A stretch of DNA of 10,374 bases from Prolixibacteraceae bacterium. GTDB lineage: Bacteria; Bacteroidota; Bacteroidia; Bacteroidales; Prolixibacteraceae. This document shows positions 6,982-10,374 of this stretch, in pieces. The position numbers were made by a program, and so were the translations under genes. Position 1 is the stretch's first letter. Each line of letters opens with the position of its first letter. The DNA is taken from positions 1 to 10,374 of the forward strand of contig JAGODU010000139.1 of NCBI GenBank assembly GCA_017998095.1, written 5' to 3'. The notes below the pieces were generated by a model. That model saw only the letters and a program-made list of their open reading frames with translations. It searched no databases and was not told the DNA's origin.

Positions 6982-7020
6982 AAAAAAAGCTTGTAAGGTT
7001 AAACGATACAAGCTTTTTTT
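6982..7020 (-). terminator. Intrinsic terminator of the nusA-infB operon
   Basis: This is a perfect inverted repeat, with arms 6982-6995 and 7007-7020 and an 11-nt loop. The core stem is GCTTGTA/TACAAGC, extended by seven A:T pairs. On the minus strand the stem is followed by an eight-T run (6981-6988), as expected for Rho-independent termination 19 bp after the infB stop. Because the outer arms are A/T runs it could also terminate in the other direction, but no plus-strand gene ends nearby. It separates infB from the GH31-like gene, whose start lies 114 bp further on. Confidence 0.88.
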
Positions 7021-7038
7021 ATTATTGAAAAAGTAGGA

Positions 7039-10000
7039 TTATAACTTCTTGGCTATTTCTACTTCTTTGAACGATTCAATTAAATCTCCTGCTTTCAGGT
7101 CATTGAAATTAGATACATTCATTCCACATTCATATCCATGTGTAACTTCCCTGACATCTTCCTTGAAACGCTTCAGAGATCCAAGTTCTCCCGTATATAT
7201 TACTATACCATCACGGATTACCCTTATCTTATTGTTCCTGATTATTTTACCGTCACGTACAATACATCCGGCAACAGTACCTACTTTTGTTATTTTGAAA
7301 ACTTCCTGAATTTCGGCAGTACCTAAGATTTCTTCTTTTATTTCAGGTGACAACATCCCTTCCATCGCAGCCTTAATCTCTTCTATAGCGTCGTATATTA
7401 TGGAGTAAAGCCTGATATCAATTTCTTCTTGCTCAGCAAGTTTTCTTGCAGCTAATGATGGTCTAACCTGGAAGCCAATAATTATGGCATCTGATGCAGA
7501 TGCAAGCATTACATCAGATTCTGATATCTGTCCAACAGCTTTGTGTTTAACATTAACCTGTATTTCAGGGGTTGAAAGCTTAATGAGAGAGTCGGATAAA
7601 GCTTCTATTGAACCATCGACATCACCTTTAACAATGACATTAAGTTCCTGGAAGTTGCCGATAGCAATTCGACGCCCGATTTCATCAAGGGTAATATGCT
7701 TCTGGGTTCTCATTCCCTGTTCCCTTTGCAATTGCTCTCTTTTATTGGCAATCTGTCTTGCTTCACGCTCGCTGGCCATCACATTGAATTTATCACCGGC
7801 CTGTGGTGCTCCGTTTAATCCAAGTACTAATGCAGGTTCTGCAGGTTTGGCTTCTTTTATTCTTTGATTCCTTTCATTGAACATCGCCTTAACGTGACCC
7901 ATGTGTGGTCCGGCAAGAATGACGTCACCTTCACGTAATGTTCCGTTCTGAACTAATACAGTAGCTACAAATCCACGACCACGGTCAAGCGACGATTCAA
8001 TAACACTACCGATAGCTCTTTTATTTGGATTAGCCTTGAGATCAAGCATTTCTGCTTCAAGTAAAACTTTCTCAAGCAACTCTTCTATTCCAATACCCGA
8101 TTTTGCTGAAATGTCATGAGACTGATATTTACCGCCCCATTCTTCAACAAGATAATTCATTTGAGCCAGGCGTTCTTTTATAGCTTCAGGATTTGCTCCC
8201 GGCTTATCAATTTTATTTATTGCAAAGACAATAGGAACACCGGCTGCGGCAGCATGATTTATTGCTTCAACAGTTTGTGGCATTACATTGTCGTCGGCAG
8301 CTACAATTATTATTGCAATATCAGTTACCTGTGCTCCACGTGCACGCATTGCTGTAAAAGCTTCATGCCCGGGAGTATCAAGGAATGTTATTTTTCTACC
8401 GTCCGGAAGTTCAACATTGTATGCTCCGATATGCTGTGTTATTCCTCCGGCTTCTCCGGCAATAACATTTGAACTTCTGATATAGTCAAGCAATGATGTT
8501 TTACCATGGTCGACATGACCCATTACTGTTACAATCGGAGGACGGAACATTAATGATTCTTCTGTATCCACTTCTTCCTCAATCGCCTGCATAACATCAG
8601 CACTGATGAATTCTACTTTAAATCCAAATTCTTCAGCTACAATGGACATTGTTTCTGCATCAAGTCTTTGATTTATAGACACGAATAAACCAAGTGCCAT
8701 ACAAGTCGATATAACCTGAGTTGCAGTAACATTCATCATGTTGGCAAGTTCATTAACTGATACAAATTCAGTTATCTTAATTATGCTTTGATTTTCTTGT
8801 GCTACAGCTTCCTCGTGAGCTAATCTTTCAGTGAAAGCTGCTCTTTTTTCACGACGATATTTTGAACCTTTTGATTTAGATTTAGTAGTTAATCTTGCTA
8901 ATGTGTCTTTTACTTGTTTTTGAACATCTTCTTCAGATACTTCTTGATGTACTGGTCTTTTCCTGTTGCGCTGCTGCTGAAATTTATTAACAGGTCCTGG
9001 CCCTTTCTTGGCAGCCAAATCTTTCTTTTCACCAGAAACAACCGGACTGGCATTATTAGCGCTGTTACTGCTAATATCTACACGCTCTTTCTGAATTCTT
9101 TTTCTTTTTTTCTTTCTGGCTGCATCATCCAATCTTGGAGGCCTGTTATCTCTAGATTCAGCAGATTGAGGTGCAGGTTGTCCAGGCTGAGCTCCCTGCC
9201 TTTCAGGTCTTGCCTGATTAGCCGGACTAGTTGTTGCTCCTGATGATTCCTGCCTTTTCTGATTATCTCTTGCCCTGCGTTCTTCTTCTTTTTGCTTCTT
9301 TGATTTCTTTGGAGGACGAGTCCTCTGATTAAGAGAAGTCAGGTCAATCCTTCCTACTACTTTAAGGTCATTTTCAACCTTAGGTACATTTGTTATTATT
9401 TCATTTGAAGGAGTTATTTCAACTTCTTCTTCTGTTTCTTCTTCGAAAATAAAAGGTTTTACTTCTTTCTTTTCAACTGGTTTAGGTTCTTCTTTGATTT
9501 GAGGAACAACAGGTTCAGGCTGCTCTACTGTCTTATTTTTTTCAGGCTCAGGCAATTTTTGTTCGACAGGTTTTACAGGCTCAGCTTCCTTCTTTTCAAT
9601 TGGCTTCTGTTCAGTAACACTTTCAGATGCAGACTTAGGTTCCGGTTTTTTTTCAAGGTCTATTTTGCCAACAACTTTAATCTCTTTTTTTGGCGTAAAT
9701 GTTTTGATTTCTTCAACTTCCTTTTCGCGAGGAACTATTGGGACAGTCTTTTTAGCACTGTGGTCAGTGATTCTGAAGACTTCTTCATCTTCTTTTTCTT
9801 CTGACTGCTCTGATTCAGTTTCATAAATATCATCTATCGTCAGAGATTCATTTTTCTGATGACGATGAGTTCTTAAATTTAATTTTTCCGATTCCTTTTT
9901 CAAATCAATGTCCTTACTATACTCCTTTTGAAGTATAATATATTGTTCATCATCGATTTTAGCATTGGGATTCGGATCAACTACATGACCTTTTTTGTGT

Positions 10001-10083
10001 AAAAATTCAACCATTGTCTGAATCCCAACGTTGAATTCCCGTGCTACTTTTCCAAGTCGTTGTGTTCCTGTGCCTGATACCAT
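7039..10083 (-). CDS. infB: Translation initiation factor IF-2
   Basis: IF-2 is a GTPase that places fMet-tRNA on the 30S subunit and promotes subunit joining. From ATG at 10083 the protein has 1014 residues, in the range of the long Bacteroidota forms. The N-terminus has an IF2-N domain ([25 protein letters not shown] begins at 7; quoted only as landmarks RLGKVAREF 9-17 and VEFLHKKG 25-32). A long Lys/Glu/Pro-rich linker follows (about 85-430) and holds two KVVG(K/R)IDL motifs (137-144, 241-248). A second IF2-N domain (about 434-492) precedes the G domain: G1 GHVDHGKTS 522-530, G2 [10 protein letters not shown] 546-555, G3 DTPGH 569-573, G4 NKID 623-626, G5 SAKSG 659-663. Domains II-IV follow to the C-terminus. 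A GTG at 10140 would add 19 residues and overlap the nusA stop; the ATG is preferred because relatives start close to the conserved RLxKVAREFN segment. Confidence 0.95.
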   Translation of the reverse strand: MVSGTGTQRLGKVAREFNVGIQTMVEFLHKKGHVVDPNPNAKIDDEQYIILQKEYSKDIDLKKESEKLNLRTHRHQKNESLTIDDIYETESEQSEEKEDEEVFRITDHSAKKTVPIVPREKEVEEIKTFTPKKEIKVVGKIDLEKKPEPKSASESVTEQKPIEKKEAEPVKPVEQKLPEPEKNKTVEQPEPVVPQIKEEPKPVEKKEVKPFIFEEETEEEVEITPSNEIITNVPKVENDLKVVGRIDLTSLNQRTRPPKKSKKQKEEERRARDNQKRQESSGATTSPANQARPERQGAQPGQPAPQSAESRDNRPPRLDDAARKKKRKRIQKERVDISSNSANNASPVVSGEKKDLAAKKGPGPVNKFQQQRNRKRPVHQEVSEEDVQKQVKDTLARLTTKSKSKGSKYRREKRAAFTERLAHEEAVAQENQSIIKITEFVSVNELANMMNVTATQVISTCMALGLFVSINQRLDAETMSIVAEEFGFKVEFISADVMQAIEEEVDTEESLMFRPPIVTVMGHVDHGKTSLLDYIRSSNVIAGEAGGITQHIGAYNVELPDGRKITFLDTPGHEAFTAMRARGAQVTDIAIIIVAADDNVMPQTVEAINHAAAAGVPIVFAINKIDKPGANPEAIKERLAQMNYLVEEWGGKYQSHDISAKSGIGIEELLEKVLLEAEMLDLKANPNKRAIGSVIESSLDRGRGFVATVLVQNGTLREGDVILAGPHMGHVKAMFNERNQRIKEAKPAEPALVLGLNGAPQAGDKFNVMASEREARQIANKREQLQREQGMRTQKHITLDEIGRRIAIGNFQELNVIVKGDVDGSIEALSDSLIKLSTPEIQVNVKHKAVGQISESDVMLASASDAIIIGFQVRPSLAARKLAEQEEIDIRLYSIIYDAIEEIKAAMEGMLSPEIKEEILGTAEIQEVFKITKVGTVAGCIVRDGKIIRNNKIRVIRDGIVIYTGELGSLKRFKEDVREVTHGYECGMNVSNFNDLKAGDLIESFKEVEIAKKL

Positions 10084-10136
10084 ATTAAACTTTTCGAATA
10101 TTTTTATAAACTGACTGAACTTAGATTGATTAATCG

Positions 10137-10374
10137 TCACGATTCGAATTCGGATTTAAGGATTTTTAATACTTCATCGATAGTCTCTTCTTCAAGGTCT
10201 GTACGCTTGATTAAATCTTCACGTGAAAGGCTTAATACATTCTTAGCGGTATCACAACCTATTGCCTTGAGTTCATCGATTACCCAATCTTCAATTTCAT
10301 CTGAGAATTCATCTAAATTCACATCTTCATCATCAGCATCCATTTCACGGTATACATCAATTTCATATCCCGTA
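10137..10374 (-). CDS. nusA: Transcription termination/antitermination factor NusA, C-terminal part (5' end beyond window)
   Basis: The minus-strand frame is open from the right edge to TGA at 10137-10139, giving about 78 C-terminal residues. It begins [10 protein letters not shown], the end of the NusA KH region. An acidic linker ([13 protein letters not shown]) comes next, followed by a helix-hairpin-helix-like tail with [20 protein letters not shown] and [15 protein letters not shown]. NusA binds RNA polymerase and modulates pausing, termination and antitermination. The ATG at 10343 is internal and not a real start. The order nusA-infB is the conserved bacterial arrangement; 53 bp separate the nusA stop from the preferred infB ATG. 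Confidence 0.93.
   Translation of the reverse strand, partial: TGYEIDVYREMDADDEDVNLDEFSDEIEDWVIDELKAIGCDTAKNVLSLSREDLIKRTDLEEETIDEVLKILKSEFES

Noticed and set aside
8116..9804. Several plus-strand open frames opposite infB (around 8116-8472, 8914-9243 and 9499-9804)
   Set aside because: They are antisense to well-supported IF-2 coding sequence, and their biased composition (Phe/Leu/Arg/Ser-rich) mirrors the Lys/Glu-rich codons of the IF-2 linker and the conserved core. No family motif was seen.

Overview
The window looks like a chromosomal segment from a member of the Bacteroidota, probably Bacteroidales. It is AT-rich, with roughly one third G+C. Start codons lack Shine-Dalgarno sequences, two genes are preceded by a Bacteroidota-type TAnnTTTG promoter element, and several families are typical of the phylum: a DUF4296 lipoprotein, an IF-2 with a very long charged N-terminal linker, and secreted hydrolases with Ig-like repeats. 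No tRNA, rRNA, CRISPR array, insertion sequence or phage gene was seen.

Layout from left to right. (1) Bases 1-1587, minus strand: an exported alpha/beta-hydrolase (lipase/esterase type) with a complete Ser-Asp-His set and at least two Ig-like repeats. Its C-terminus lies beyond the left edge. (2) Bases 1662-4869, plus strand: a tight run of four genes, radA, a DUF4296 lipoprotein, an amidohydrolase-like protein and a radical SAM protein of the COG0731 type. The first three are separated by 5 bp or overlap by 4 bp; the fourth follows after 18 bp and may also have its own promoter. (3) Bases 4882-6867, minus strand: an exported glycoside hydrolase family 31 (GH31) relative, convergent with the radical SAM gene. 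(4) Bases 7039-10374, minus strand: infB and the 3' end of nusA, the classic nusA-infB pair, closed by a strong intrinsic terminator at 6982-7020.

The most notable signal is that two of the hydrolases appear to have lost their chemistry while keeping long open frames. The GH31 protein lacks the central segment that carries the catalytic nucleophile and has substitutions at the other recognisable active-site positions. The amidohydrolase-like protein is a little over half the family length and has lost its metal-binding HxH motif. Either both genes are decaying, or both have been kept as non-catalytic proteins. The remaining genes are housekeeping: RadA acts in recombination, NusA in transcription elongation and termination, and IF-2 in translation initiation.
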